A model generated the notes under the pieces. That model was not told where the DNA came from. It did not search any database and saw only the letters and a program-made list of their open reading frames with translations. The position numbers were made by a program, and so were the translations under genes. Below, piece by piece: positions 1 to 8,826 of a DNA stretch of 54,953 bases (positions are counted from its first letter, which is position 1; each line of letters opens with the position of its first letter). Source of the stretch: Acidobacteria bacterium AH-259-L09 (GTDB lineage: Bacteria; Acidobacteriota; UBA6911; RPQK01); the NCBI GenBank assembly GCA_027717875.1, contig JALLOL010000002.1:1-54953 (forward strand). The letters are read 5' to 3'.

Positions 1-1595
1 GCCAGACGAGGCGCAGCACGACACTTGACCCCGAAGCCATGGAGTTGATCTTCTCGTACAAATCTGTGGCGGTCCTCACAGGATCCCCATTGACATGTGT
101 GATTACCTGATTGGACTCCAATCTCGCTTCATCCGCCAGGCTGCCCGCAACTACGTCGCGGATAAGCACGCCTCTCTCATTGTCTAGGCCCAATCTCTCC
201 GCATCTCGCGCCGACAGCGTTTCGAACACCAGACCAATTTCCTTCTCTCGTTCCTCTTTTTTACGTTCCTCGAAGGAAAGCCCTTCACTTTCGGCCCGCT
301 CACGCCGCTCAATAGTTCTTTCCGCAAGTGTCACGTTCAGCTGCAGGACTTTTCCTCGCCGAACCACGGTAAACGGAACTTCTTCACCCGAAGGGGTATT
401 CGCTACTGAAAAGCGCAGATCATAGCGTGTCTCAATCTCCCGGTCTCCAAACTTGACAATCACATCTTCCGCTCGGACGCCGGCCTCATAAGCGGGTCCA
501 CTCTCGGCCGGATCACCGTTTTCATCAATAACTTGGACGACGAGAACTCCGTCTCCGTCCTTAATCCCCTCAGGATCATTCCCAGCGACGCCGAAGAATT
601 TCGCGATCCCCTCATTCATAGGATAGGTATTCATGGAAACACCCAGCCAGCCTCGCTCAATTTTCCCTGTCGTTACAATCTGGTTATAAGAATTGACAAA
701 AACCGAGGACGGAATGGCGAATCCCACTCCCTGGGACCCACCGCTCTGAGTGAAAATGAGGGTGTTGATTCCGATGACCTCGCCGCGCATATTGACCAGA
801 GGGCCGCCACTGTTCCCCGGATTAATAGCTGCATCGGTTTGGATATAGTCGCCAAAAATGGTTGTGCCTCGAACCACTCGTGCGGTGGCCGAAACAATCC
901 CTGATGTGACCGTCTGACCCACACCGAACGGATTTCCTACGGCCAGTACCCACTCACCTACTTGCATCTTCGAGGTATCACCCACCTTGGCGAAGGGCAA
1001 AGGTTTGGAAGCGCTGATTTTCAGGACTGCAAGATCCGATTCGGGATCTTCGCCGAGAACCCGTGCCACGTAAGTGTCACCGTTCTGCAGTGTCACTTTG
1101 ATCTTGTCAGCGATCTGTTTCACGCCACGCTGCGTGGGGGGGGGGAGCTACGACATGGTAATTGGTGAGAATGTAGCCCTTACTGTCCACAATCACTCCA
1201 GAGCCCAGACTGGTGGCTTTCTGCTCCGGAGGAATCATGGGCCCGAAAAAGCGCTCCCAAAAATCATCTCCAAAAAACTTTCGAAGATCTTCGGGTCCCT
1301 CTCTTCTTTGTGGGACATTTGTTCGAACAACGGCCGTAGTACTGATGTTGACCACGGCAGACTCCACAGTCTTGGCGACCCGGGCAAATCCTTCAGCCAG
1401 ATTTGCTGCCTCAGCCAACACCAGAGGCGACCCTTCACCTTCAGTTTCCAACAGTGTCACTTTGGTGGTCTGCTCGGCACTCATCACACGCTCAGGAACA
1501 AGAGTCCCAATAGCGATTCCCAGCAACAGAGTGATGAAGAGCGCCAAAAAAGTGATTCCTTTCTTAGATCTCAAAAATTCCTTCATATCGGCCAC
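1..1595 (-). pseudogene. HtrA/DegP-type periplasmic serine protease, frame broken at a homopolymer, 3' end outside window
   Basis: Trypsin-like HtrA protease of the cell envelope, which degrades or refolds misfolded exported proteins. The N-terminus has a single hydrophobic segment (FLALFITLLLGIAIGTLVP) acting as an anchor or uncleaved signal. The catalytic triad is visible: His in LTNYHVV, Asp in EDPESDLAVL, Ser in INPGNSGGPL (about 780-815). A PDZ domain follows (ERGWLGVSMN onward), and the start of a second (GVLIRDVVAGSLADEA) runs to the left edge. Just after the catalytic His the frame is lost at a run of ten C on the coding strand (1136-1145). With nine C the reading continues as APPPTQRGVKQIADKIKV, the expected family sequence; with ten it stops within about 10 codons. 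Start: GTG at 1595, with GGAGG (1601-1605) five bases upstream; ATG at 1586 is an alternative. The family call is secure. Whether the frameshift is genuine, phase-variable or a sequence error cannot be decided here. Confidence 0.85.
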
Positions 1596-1656
1596 CTAAT
1601 CCTCCGCGGTTAATTTCTCAGTATGTCAGTTGCTTCTTCGTTTTGTTTCTTCTCAG

Positions 1657-1685
1657 ATTATACGCCCTGTTTGGAAAACTGTTCC
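1657..1685 (-). promoter_or_regulatory. Candidate sigma-70 promoter for the htrA-like gene
   Basis: Read on the minus strand, a perfect -10 box TATAAT (1657-1662) is preceded by 17 bases and a weak -35 GGAACA (1680-1685, three of six matches to TTGACA). It lies about 60 bp upstream of the GTG start, a normal distance. The -10 is convincing and the -35 is poor. Confidence 0.45.
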
Positions 1686-1755
1686 TCTTTCGATTTTAGC
1701 ACAGCAACTTCACCCACCACGACCCCCATCACAATCAGTATCCCCTCGAACCACT

Positions 1756-3108
1756 TCAGCCCAAAGAGACAGAACGATAGCGGGAGAAGTAGTCTTTGGC
1801 TGCATTCATCACCCTTGGAGCCAGCAAAAGGGCAGCGATCATGTTGGGAAGCGCCATCATGGCAAATAAGATATCCAACAAATTGATCACCAATTGCACA
1901 CCCCAGACGGCACCTACAAAGAGCATCGCCAAATAAAACGCGTCATAGATTCGACCATGTTCTGCACCAAAGAGATAACTGAAGCACTTCTTGCCATAGT
2001 AAGAGTAGCCGAACATCGTGGATATCCCGAAGAGCGCGACAACCGCAACCAGGGCCAATTTCCCCAAGTCCCCCATGACCGCTTCAAAGGCTTGAGCGGT
2101 CAGAGAGACTCCCTTGACTCCTTCTACTTGCCAGTTTCCGCTGGAGAGAATCACAAAAGCGGTGAGAGAGCAGACCACGATCGTGTCGATAAAAGGACCG
2201 ATCATGGCCACCAATCCTTCTCGGACTGGCTCGGTGGTTTTGGCAGCTCCGTGGGCCATGGGAGCCGTTCCGATCCCCGCTTCGTTTGAGAAGGCAGCTC
2301 TCTTAATACCGGTTTGGATAACCGTCATCAGCGAAATACCAGCGATTCCTCCCGCGGCCGCAGTGCCGGTGAAGGCGTCGTGAAAGATCTGGCTAAACAC
2401 ATGAGGGATGAGATCGTAATGTTTGGCGACCACATAGAGAGAGCCAACCAGGTATAACAAACACATGGTGGGAACCATGCGGCTTGCGACCTTTGCAATT
2501 CTCTTCACACCCCCCAGGATGACCACGGCAACCAGAAAAGTTGACACGAGACCGGTGAGCCAGGGTTTAACGCCGTAGGTCTCAACCAGGATCTCGGCCA
2601 CCTGGTTTGTTTGAAACATGGCGAGGCAACCAAATATCCCGAAAATGCTGAAGAAAATGGCCAGGAACCGGTATTTCTTGCCCAGCCCTACCTCAATGTA
2701 GTACATCGGTCCCCCCTGGACTTGCTTGAGACTATCTTGACCTCGATACATGACAGCCAATGTGCACGTGAAAAACTTGGTTGCCATCCCCACGAGAGCG
2801 GCTAGCCACATCCAAAAGACCGCTCCAGGGCCGCCCTGCGTAATGGCTATGGCGACTCCTCCGATATTTCCCATGCCGATGGTAGCAGAGAGATGGGTGC
2901 TCAAGGCCTGGAAATGACTAATATCTCCGGGGTCTTCTTCCCGATCGAACTTCCCCTGAAGGATTTCAAGGGAGTGCCTTACACCCAAAAAAGGGAGAAA
3001 CCGTGAGTAGATGGTGAGGATAAAGCCGCCTCCGAGTAAAAGCGCCAGCAGGGGGGCTCCCCACACATAATCAACGGCTACAGATAAGATCCTGTCAAGT
3101 GTCTGCAC
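1756..3108 (-). CDS. Sodium:alanine symporter family (AGCS) transporter
   Basis: Inner-membrane Na+-coupled amino acid (alanine/glycine) importer of the AGCS family. At 450 aa it has the family's usual length. Many hydrophobic helices are visible, and the hallmark stretches are present: GGPMYYIEVGLG near residue 137, GGVKRIAKVASRMVP in the middle, and NEAGIGTAPMAHGAAK, the family signature, near residue 275. The C-terminus ends in a charged tail (AAKDYFSRYRS). The start used is GTG at 3108. The PcrA-like helicase gene on the same strand ends 44 bp upstream, so the two may be co-transcribed, although their functions are unrelated. Amino acid specificity cannot be read from the sequence. Confidence 0.93.
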   Translation of the reverse strand: MQTLDRILSVAVDYVWGAPLLALLLGGGFILTIYSRFLPFLGVRHSLEILQGKFDREEDPGDISHFQALSTHLSATIGMGNIGGVAIAITQGGPGAVFWMWLAALVGMATKFFTCTLAVMYRGQDSLKQVQGGPMYYIEVGLGKKYRFLAIFFSIFGIFGCLAMFQTNQVAEILVETYGVKPWLTGLVSTFLVAVVILGGVKRIAKVASRMVPTMCLLYLVGSLYVVAKHYDLIPHVFSQIFHDAFTGTAAAGGIAGISLMTVIQTGIKRAAFSNEAGIGTAPMAHGAAKTTEPVREGLVAMIGPFIDTIVVCSLTAFVILSSGNWQVEGVKGVSLTAQAFEAVMGDLGKLALVAVVALFGISTMFGYSYYGKKCFSYLFGAEHGRIYDAFYLAMLFVGAVWGVQLVINLLDILFAMMALPNMIAALLLAPRVMNAAKDYFSRYRSVSLG

Positions 3109-3152
3109 CGGAAAAATCCTACAACCTTAGTCCGCATTTCTCACACCGGGTT

Positions 3153-5396
3153 TTAAACCAGCTTGAGCCTGGCATAGCTCTGCAGGAATTTTTTGATCCC
3201 GATGCCTGGAAATTTCACAGTGATCTTCAAATCGTTCCCGGTATCCTGGACATGAAGGATCCGACCGTAGCCCAACTTCTGGTGAAGGATTTCCGCACCT
3301 GAGACAAACCGGCGATGCGAGACTGCCCTCTTTTGAGAGAGCTCTTGCAAGAACCCTCGAACGCTTTCTACCGAATCATAGGTTTTGCCTGAGAAGCGGC
3401 TTTGACCTCTTCGCCGGTAGACAGTTTCACCGAATCTAACATTGGGTTGAACAAACTGCGGCGAAGCCAGTGGGCTTGAGCAGTCGCGAACCAGATGTTT
3501 TGGAATCTCCTTTAGGAAGCGGCTGGGACTATTCGTCTCACTCCCCTCGCGCCCGAAGAATCGACGGCGGCGGGAATAAGTCAGGTAGATTCTTTTCTGG
3601 GCCCGTGTTAAACCCACATAACAAAGCCGTCGCTCTTCCTCCAGATCCTCCTCAGAGAGCGAGCGGCTGTGGGGGAAAAGTCCCTCTTCACAACCCACCA
3701 GAAAAACGATGGGAAACTCAAGACCTTTGGCATTGTGTAAGGTCATGAGGCGGACCGCTGCTGACTGGTCATAGTCGTCAGCCTCAGAACGTAAAGCCGC
3801 CTGATCGAGAAATTCCTGCAGGGTGTATCCCTGCACAGCCTGCTCTTTTGCCACCGTGACCAACTCTTTGAGGTTAAGGATCCGGTTATGAGACCCTTCC
3901 GAGTCTTCCCTCCGCAGCACTTCGACGTAGCCACTCGCTTCGAGAGTCTTGTCCAGTGAGAGGTGCAGTGGCAGTTCTATGAACTCCTGAGATCGGCGGA
4001 TCAACTTGAAAAAACGTTCCAGTGCCAGATGCGTTCTGGCCGGAAAGACATTCTCTTCAAGACCTTTGCAAAGAGCCCCCCAGAGAGTCGTTCTCTCATC
4101 CCGGGCCATCTGTTGAAGACGATCCATCGTCACTCGACCGATCCCTCGAGGCGGCTCGTTGATGATCCTCATAAGAGAAACATTGTCATCAGGATTTACC
4201 GCCACACGCAGGTAGGCCAGCGCATCCTTGATCTCTTTTCGATGGTAGAAACTGACTCCACCAATCAGGTTGTAGGGAATGTCAAAGCGTCTTAGGAATT
4301 CTTCAAATTGTCGGGATTGAAAGTTGGTGCGATACAAGACCGCCAAGCCCTTTTCTCCTTCCTGAAGATGTTGATAAATCTTCTGGGAGACGAAATAGGC
4401 CTCAGCTCTCGCGTCGGGTGCAGCGAAAAGCTCGAGGAGTTCACCCGTAGGTTTTTGTGTCCAGAGAACCTTCCCTTTTCGATGGACGTTATTTGAAACC
4501 AGGCCGGTTGCCGCATCCAGGATGTTCTGGTTAGACCGGTAGTTTTGCTCTAGCTTGACAATGGTTGCCGTCGCAAAATCGGTTTCAAAACGAAGAATGT
4601 TTCCGATGTCAGCGCCTCGAAAGCCATAGATTGACTGATCCTCGTCTCCCACCACACTGATGTTCTGGTGGACACAAGTCAGATTTTTGATTAAATCATA
4701 TTGAGGACGATTGGTATCCTGATATTCGTCAACCAGGAAGTACTGGTACCATTCCCCGTAGCGCTCCCGCACATCACGGTGTTTCTTCAGCAACCGGCCC
4801 GTCAAGAGAAGCAAATCGTCAAAATCCACGGCATTGGATCGCTTGAGAAAACGCTGATAGGCACCGTAGATACGGGAAATTTCTTCCTTCTCGGAGCTGC
4901 CCGACTCCTTGCGGTAGACCTTCGGGCTCCAGTTTTTGTTCTTTGCCCAACTGATCCTTGCACACGCCTTATGGAGAGAAAGATTACTGTCCCTTAGGTT
5001 GAGTTCTTGGTAGACAATCTTGAGCACCCTTTTCTGATCCTCCCTGTCACAGATGGTGAAATCCCTGCGATAACCGATCAGGTCCGCGTGCTGCCGCAGG
5101 ACCCGCACACAAAAAGAGTGAAATGTACAGACAAGAGGAGCAGCGGCGAGATGAGTGAGAAGCGCTTCCACCCGACTTCTCATCTCCTCGGCGGCTTTAT
5201 TGGTAAAGGTGACCGCCAAGATCCGCTCGGCTCTGCAGATTCCTTGATCAATCAGATAGGCGATCTTGTAGGTGATCGTTCGGGTCTTGCCACTTCCGGC
5301 CCCAGCCAGGATCAGCATGGGGCCTTCGGTGTGGGTCACAGCAAATTTCTGCTCTTCGTTGAGATGCTTTAGATAGTCGCCGCTCGAACCTTTCAT
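3153..5396 (-). CDS. pcrA: ATP-dependent DNA helicase, UvrD/PcrA type
   Basis: Superfamily 1A 3'-5' DNA helicase acting in nucleotide excision and mismatch repair and in removal of proteins from DNA. At 747 aa it is typical of PcrA/UvrD. Motif Ia/I is LNEEQKFAV...LAGAGSGKT (residues about 13-40), motif Ia VTFTNKAAEEMR, motif II VDEYQDTN (about 225), motif III GDEDQSIYGFRGAD, motif IV QNYRSNQNIL, motif V LMTLHNAKGLEFP and motif VI EERRLCYVGLTRAQ. The C-terminal 60 residues (HQKLGYGRILHVQDTG...) match the Tudor-like tail of PcrA, which contacts RNA polymerase in studied species. All helicase motifs are intact. The start is ATG at 5396. Choosing the name PcrA over UvrD is a convention. Confidence 0.93.
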   Translation of the reverse strand: MKGSSGDYLKHLNEEQKFAVTHTEGPMLILAGAGSGKTRTITYKIAYLIDQGICRAERILAVTFTNKAAEEMRSRVEALLTHLAAAPLVCTFHSFCVRVLRQHADLIGYRRDFTICDREDQKRVLKIVYQELNLRDSNLSLHKACARISWAKNKNWSPKVYRKESGSSEKEEISRIYGAYQRFLKRSNAVDFDDLLLLTGRLLKKHRDVRERYGEWYQYFLVDEYQDTNRPQYDLIKNLTCVHQNISVVGDEDQSIYGFRGADIGNILRFETDFATATIVKLEQNYRSNQNILDAATGLVSNNVHRKGKVLWTQKPTGELLELFAAPDARAEAYFVSQKIYQHLQEGEKGLAVLYRTNFQSRQFEEFLRRFDIPYNLIGGVSFYHRKEIKDALAYLRVAVNPDDNVSLMRIINEPPRGIGRVTMDRLQQMARDERTTLWGALCKGLEENVFPARTHLALERFFKLIRRSQEFIELPLHLSLDKTLEASGYVEVLRREDSEGSHNRILNLKELVTVAKEQAVQGYTLQEFLDQAALRSEADDYDQSAAVRLMTLHNAKGLEFPIVFLVGCEEGLFPHSRSLSEEDLEEERRLCYVGLTRAQKRIYLTYSRRRRFFGREGSETNSPSRFLKEIPKHLVRDCSSPLASPQFVQPNVRFGETVYRRRGQSRFSGKTYDSVESVRGFLQELSQKRAVSHRRFVSGAEILHQKLGYGRILHVQDTGNDLKITVKFPGIGIKKFLQSYARLKLV

Positions 5397-5510
5397 TAGC
5401 GCCTTCGTTACCCGTCATTCTTGCAACAAAGCTTCACGATACCACGAAAGAACGACAGGTCAAAAGGACACTCATAGTCCCGCAGGAGGGACGGGGGAAA
5501 CGGGGGTCGG

Positions 5511-6506
5511 TTAGCGTCGGCGGCGGCTCACGCGCTCGATAAACTCTTCAATGCCGGCCAGGGAATCGTTATGGGTTGATTTGTACAGCGTCTCTAAATA
5601 TTGGCGGCAACGCCTAGCGTGTGGGGCTCCCCGCTGTACGGACCCCCGGCCGAATGCTTCCATGGCCGGGTCGAGCCGCTTCTGCTTCCACCGACCCATC
5701 CCTATGAAATAAAAGGCTTCGCCATTGAGGGCGGGGTTGGAATGCAGGCTCAGGGCTTTCTGGTAGTTAGATATGGCGGTATTCCACCTCTGCCCTTCCG
5801 CAGCTTGTCGGCCGAGGACCGCATGAGCAACCGCCTTCTGCTGATTGATGTAGGCCTTCCAATCACGATCGGAGGTCTGAGCTCCCTTTGAAGCAGCATC
5901 AAACCCTGCAATAGCCTTATTTGCGTATTCAGCCGCTTTGCTCCACTGCGTCCTGCTCGCATAAATTCGGATCAACTCGGCCAGAATATCATAACAATCC
6001 TTGGGTGCGAGTTCGGCACACGCCTTTTCCCCATATTCAATGACCTTCTCTTCATTCTTCAGCTCTATGTAAGACCTGGCTATGTACGGGGCAAACTGCG
6101 GATCGGGTTTTTGACGGTAAACCTTCTCCCAATACCGGGCCGCTTTTGCGAACTGTTTCACTTGGTAGGCACCGAATGCTGTTATGTTTAGCGCATTGAC
6201 GTCCTCCGGTTGGATCGCCAGAAATTTGTCACCTGCGGAGACAACCTTCTGCCACTGTCCTTTGTTTCGGTAATCGAGCAACAACTGCACGTAACTCTTG
6301 ACTGCGTGTGGGACCAACGACGATTGATTGCTCTTGATAAATTCGACGATCGCGTCTTCTCGACTGGCTAGATCAGCATTGACGGCACTCTGGAAACGGT
6401 CATACTCTTCTTGGGTATAGTCTACTTGTGCGAACGCAAAAGGTTGCCCAATGAGCAGAACCAATAAAAGTGGAAACATATTTCTTGAAACGGATCGAAC
6501 GCTCAT
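5511..6506 (-). CDS. Exported tetratricopeptide-repeat protein
   Basis: A 331-aa protein with a clear N-terminal signal peptide (hydrophobic core NMFPLLLVLLIGQPFAF, probable cleavage after FAFA). Helical TPR-like repeats follow (PEDVNALNITAFGAYQVKQF, PYIARSYIELKNEEKVIEYG, AISNYQKALSLHSNPALNGE). The C-terminus is strongly basic (RVSRRRR). It is probably periplasmic or outer-membrane associated and acts as a protein-interaction scaffold; no catalytic motif is visible and the partner is unknown. It is transcribed away from the ParB-like gene. Coding potential and export are well supported; the specific role is not. Confidence 0.8.
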   Translation of the reverse strand: MSVRSVSRNMFPLLLVLLIGQPFAFAQVDYTQEEYDRFQSAVNADLASREDAIVEFIKSNQSSLVPHAVKSYVQLLLDYRNKGQWQKVVSAGDKFLAIQPEDVNALNITAFGAYQVKQFAKAARYWEKVYRQKPDPQFAPYIARSYIELKNEEKVIEYGEKACAELAPKDCYDILAELIRIYASRTQWSKAAEYANKAIAGFDAASKGAQTSDRDWKAYINQQKAVAHAVLGRQAAEGQRWNTAISNYQKALSLHSNPALNGEAFYFIGMGRWKQKRLDPAMEAFGRGSVQRGAPHARRCRQYLETLYKSTHNDSLAGIEEFIERVSRRRR

Positions 6507-6537
6507 TATAGTACGCGACCTCCATCAAAAGGTTTTT

Positions 6538-6567
6538 CTTAATGTCTTATATCATTGGTGCATTAAG
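6538..6567. promoter_or_regulatory. Inverted repeat in the TPR / parB-like divergent intergenic region
   Basis: CTTAATG (6538-6544) and CATTAAG (6561-6567) form a perfect 7-bp inverted repeat with a 16-bp spacer, just upstream of the TPR gene and 120 bp before the ParB-like gene. The geometry would suit a dimeric regulator binding the divergent promoter region. No convincing -35/-10 pair was found for either gene. Confidence 0.3.
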
Positions 6568-6683
6568 CTCAGAATCCCTGCGGCAAACCGTGTCAAGGTA
6601 ACACACTTTCCAAGCACGATCAATCACAATAGATCAGATGACTTCCCAATCACAAGGTTGCTTAAATACAATGAACTTGCTCT

Positions 6684-7694
6684 ATGGTCCAGAACTTTTT
6701 TGAAAATATTGAAAGGATCCCCCTCGACGCCATCGATCCAGAAGATCGCCTCTTTGCCATCTCTCCCCCGTGGTTACCCCTTGAGCAGCTGATCCGATCC
6801 ATCAAAAACACGGGCCTTCTCTCTCCTCTGCACGTGCAAAGAACAGATCGAAGTCGCTTCAGACTGATTATCGGCTTCCGCCGATATCAAGCGGCCTGCA
6901 AGCTAAGATTTCAAGAGATTCCCTGCATTGTGAGGGGTGAGGAAAATGCCCTCAAACTTTTTGTGCAGGCTCTCGAGGACAATCTTGTCAGCCGTCCCCT
7001 CCAGCTAGTGGAAAAAGCTCACGTTCTTTTGAAATTGCGACGCCACTTCGAGCTCAGCACTCGCACTCTTTTGGATAACTTTGCGCCCCTGCTCGACATT
7101 CGTGCGGATCGTTTGCACCTCGAGCGATATCTGGATTTGGCCAGGCTGCCCAAATCATTACAACGCGCGATTCCCAAGCCGCTGGATCCCGAAATTGCCT
7201 TGAATTTGTCGGGCTGGAAAACGGAGGAGCAAGATTTTTTCCTCGCTCTGCTCTCAAAGTATCGGCTGCGGAAGAACAAGCAAAAGCAATTGTTCACTTT
7301 GTTGGACGAACTGCGTGCCTTGCAACGAATTGCTCCATCGGCGCCCAGAGACGGGGAGAGGGCTCCTGTGGAAATTATTTGGCAGAAAAGCGGGGCAGGA
7401 AAAATCGAACAAGACGAACGCCTGCCCCTGTCAGACCGGTTTGAGCAGGTTCTTGAAAACCTCCACCGACTTCGATTTCCTCATCTTTCGGAATATGAAG
7501 AAAAATATGCCGAGCTGAAATCTGCCCTTAAACTCCCACCCCAAATTCAATTTCATGCTCCCCGCTATTTCGAAGGTAACCGAATCAACGTCTCCTTTTC
7601 CTTTCGCCATCCCCAGGAATTACTTGAAGTGGCGAAAAAATTACAGGAGACGGCCAAGAAGGATGAAGTAAAAGAGATCCTCGAATTGTTGTAG
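6684..7694 (+). CDS. ParB/KorB-like N-terminal domain protein
   Basis: A 336-aa protein of the ParB/RepB/Spo0J superfamily. The N-terminal ParB domain (residues about 10-95) carries the motif order IPLDAIDPEDRLFAIS, LIRSIKNTGLLSPLHV and IIGFRRYQAACKLRF (the GERR-box equivalent used for nucleotide binding). A helical KorB-like region follows (QLVEKAHVLLKLRRHFELS, RADRLHLERYLDLARLP, LDPEIALNLSG). The C-terminal 120 residues are charged and unassigned. There is no ParA gene or parS-like repeat nearby, so it is unlikely to be the main chromosome partition protein. The radical SAM gene begins 10 bp downstream, so the two form a unit. No good ribosome-binding site precedes the ATG. Confidence 0.82.
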   Translation: MVQNFFENIERIPLDAIDPEDRLFAISPPWLPLEQLIRSIKNTGLLSPLHVQRTDRSRFRLIIGFRRYQAACKLRFQEIPCIVRGEENALKLFVQALEDNLVSRPLQLVEKAHVLLKLRRHFELSTRTLLDNFAPLLDIRADRLHLERYLDLARLPKSLQRAIPKPLDPEIALNLSGWKTEEQDFFLALLSKYRLRKNKQKQLFTLLDELRALQRIAPSAPRDGERAPVEIIWQKSGAGKIEQDERLPLSDRFEQVLENLHRLRFPHLSEYEEKYAELKSALKLPPQIQFHAPRYFEGNRINVSFSFRHPQELLEVAKKLQETAKKDEVKEILELL

Positions 7695-7704
7695 ACTGGC
7701 CCCC

Positions 7705-8820
7705 ATGAAACCATACAAACCCGAGAGGCTTTTTGTGGAACGCTCGGTTGAGGATTCACCGATCACCCAGAACGTGCTCATGCGACTCCCCGCGGTTGCT
7801 GTTGAACAAATCGATTCCACCCACTCGCTGCTTGAAGAGTCTCAACACTGGAACCCAACCATTCCCCGGGCGAAAAGATCGTTAATTCTGGCGCGGCACA
7901 AGGGTCATTTTTTTAAGCCTTGCCCAGCCAGCCGAACAAAACAAGGTGCAAAAACCGTGTGCTGTAACTACTTTGTAATCAACTACGCAAGCAACTGTCA
8001 CATGGAATGCAGCTATTGTTACTTACAGTCTTATCTGAACTTTCCTTATTTGATCGTCTATGCGAATTGTCAGGATTTGCTGTCTGAACTGCAGACAACT
8101 TTCGCGGAAAACCCCCATCATTTCTTTCGAATTGGGACTGGCGAGCTAGCCGATAGCCTGGCGTTGGATCCTCTAACCTCGTACAGCGTTCCGCTGGTCG
8201 AGTTCTTCGCCGGCCAGAAAAATGCAGTTTTGGAATTTCGGACAAAGTCCAACTACATAGAAAATCTCCTGAATCTCGATCATAGGCGTAAGACGGTCGT
8301 TTCCTGGTCCATGAATCCACCTTTTATTCAAGAACGGGAAGAGCATAAAACAGCCACCATCGGTGAGCGGCTTTGGGCAGCCGAACAGTGTGTTCAAGCC
8401 GGATACCCGGTTGCCTTCCATCTTGATCCCTTGATTTTCTACGCCACATGGGAGACCGATTACAGAAACCTGATTGAGGAAATCTTTGAAAGGATCCCTA
8501 CTGATTCGATCTCGTGGATCTCACTGGGTTCACTGCGCATGACGACGCTATTGAAGGAGATCATACGCGAACGTTTTCCAAACAGCTTTCTACCTCTGGG
8601 TGAGCTGGTCCCGAGCCAAGATGGCAAAATGCGTTACTTCAAACCCATCCGCGTCCTAATGTATCAGAAGATCCTCGGCTGGATTCGAGCACAAGACCCG
8701 CGCATTCCCGTTTACGCTTGTATGGAAAGACCCGACGTGTGGACTAAGGTTTTTCAAAGCGCTCCTCTGGAAGAAAAAGAGTTGGGTGAGACAGTTATTC
8801 GATCCCTTAGTGCCACTTAG
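7705..8820 (+). CDS. Radical SAM protein of the spore photoproduct lyase (SPL) family
   Basis: A 371-aa radical SAM enzyme. The [4Fe-4S] cluster motif CxxxCxxC is seen as CHMECSYC (Cys98, Cys102, Cys105). The surrounding sequence (VINYASNCHMECSYCYLQSY, FRIGTGELADSL, EFRTKSNYIENLL, FHLDPLIFY, ISLGSLRM) is characteristic of SplB-like proteins, which split thymine dimers in spore DNA. Nothing else here suggests sporulation, so this is likely an SPL homologue with another substrate or a general DNA-lesion role; that is inference. It is preceded at 10 bp by a ParB-like gene and followed at 6 bp by the PP2C phosphatase, and all three may be one transcript. Length and motif are intact. Confidence 0.85.
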   Translation: MKPYKPERLFVERSVEDSPITQNVLMRLPAVAVEQIDSTHSLLEESQHWNPTIPRAKRSLILARHKGHFFKPCPASRTKQGAKTVCCNYFVINYASNCHMECSYCYLQSYLNFPYLIVYANCQDLLSELQTTFAENPHHFFRIGTGELADSLALDPLTSYSVPLVEFFAGQKNAVLEFRTKSNYIENLLNLDHRRKTVVSWSMNPPFIQEREEHKTATIGERLWAAEQCVQAGYPVAFHLDPLIFYATWETDYRNLIEEIFERIPTDSISWISLGSLRMTTLLKEIIRERFPNSFLPLGELVPSQDGKMRYFKPIRVLMYQKILGWIRAQDPRIPVYACMERPDVWTKVFQSAPLEEKELGETVIRSLSAT

Positions 8821-8826
8821 TATGAG

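Noticed and set aside
1074..1613. Plus-strand open frame of 179 codons opposite htrA
   Set aside because: The minus-strand frame carries the full HtrA catalytic signature; this frame only mirrors it.
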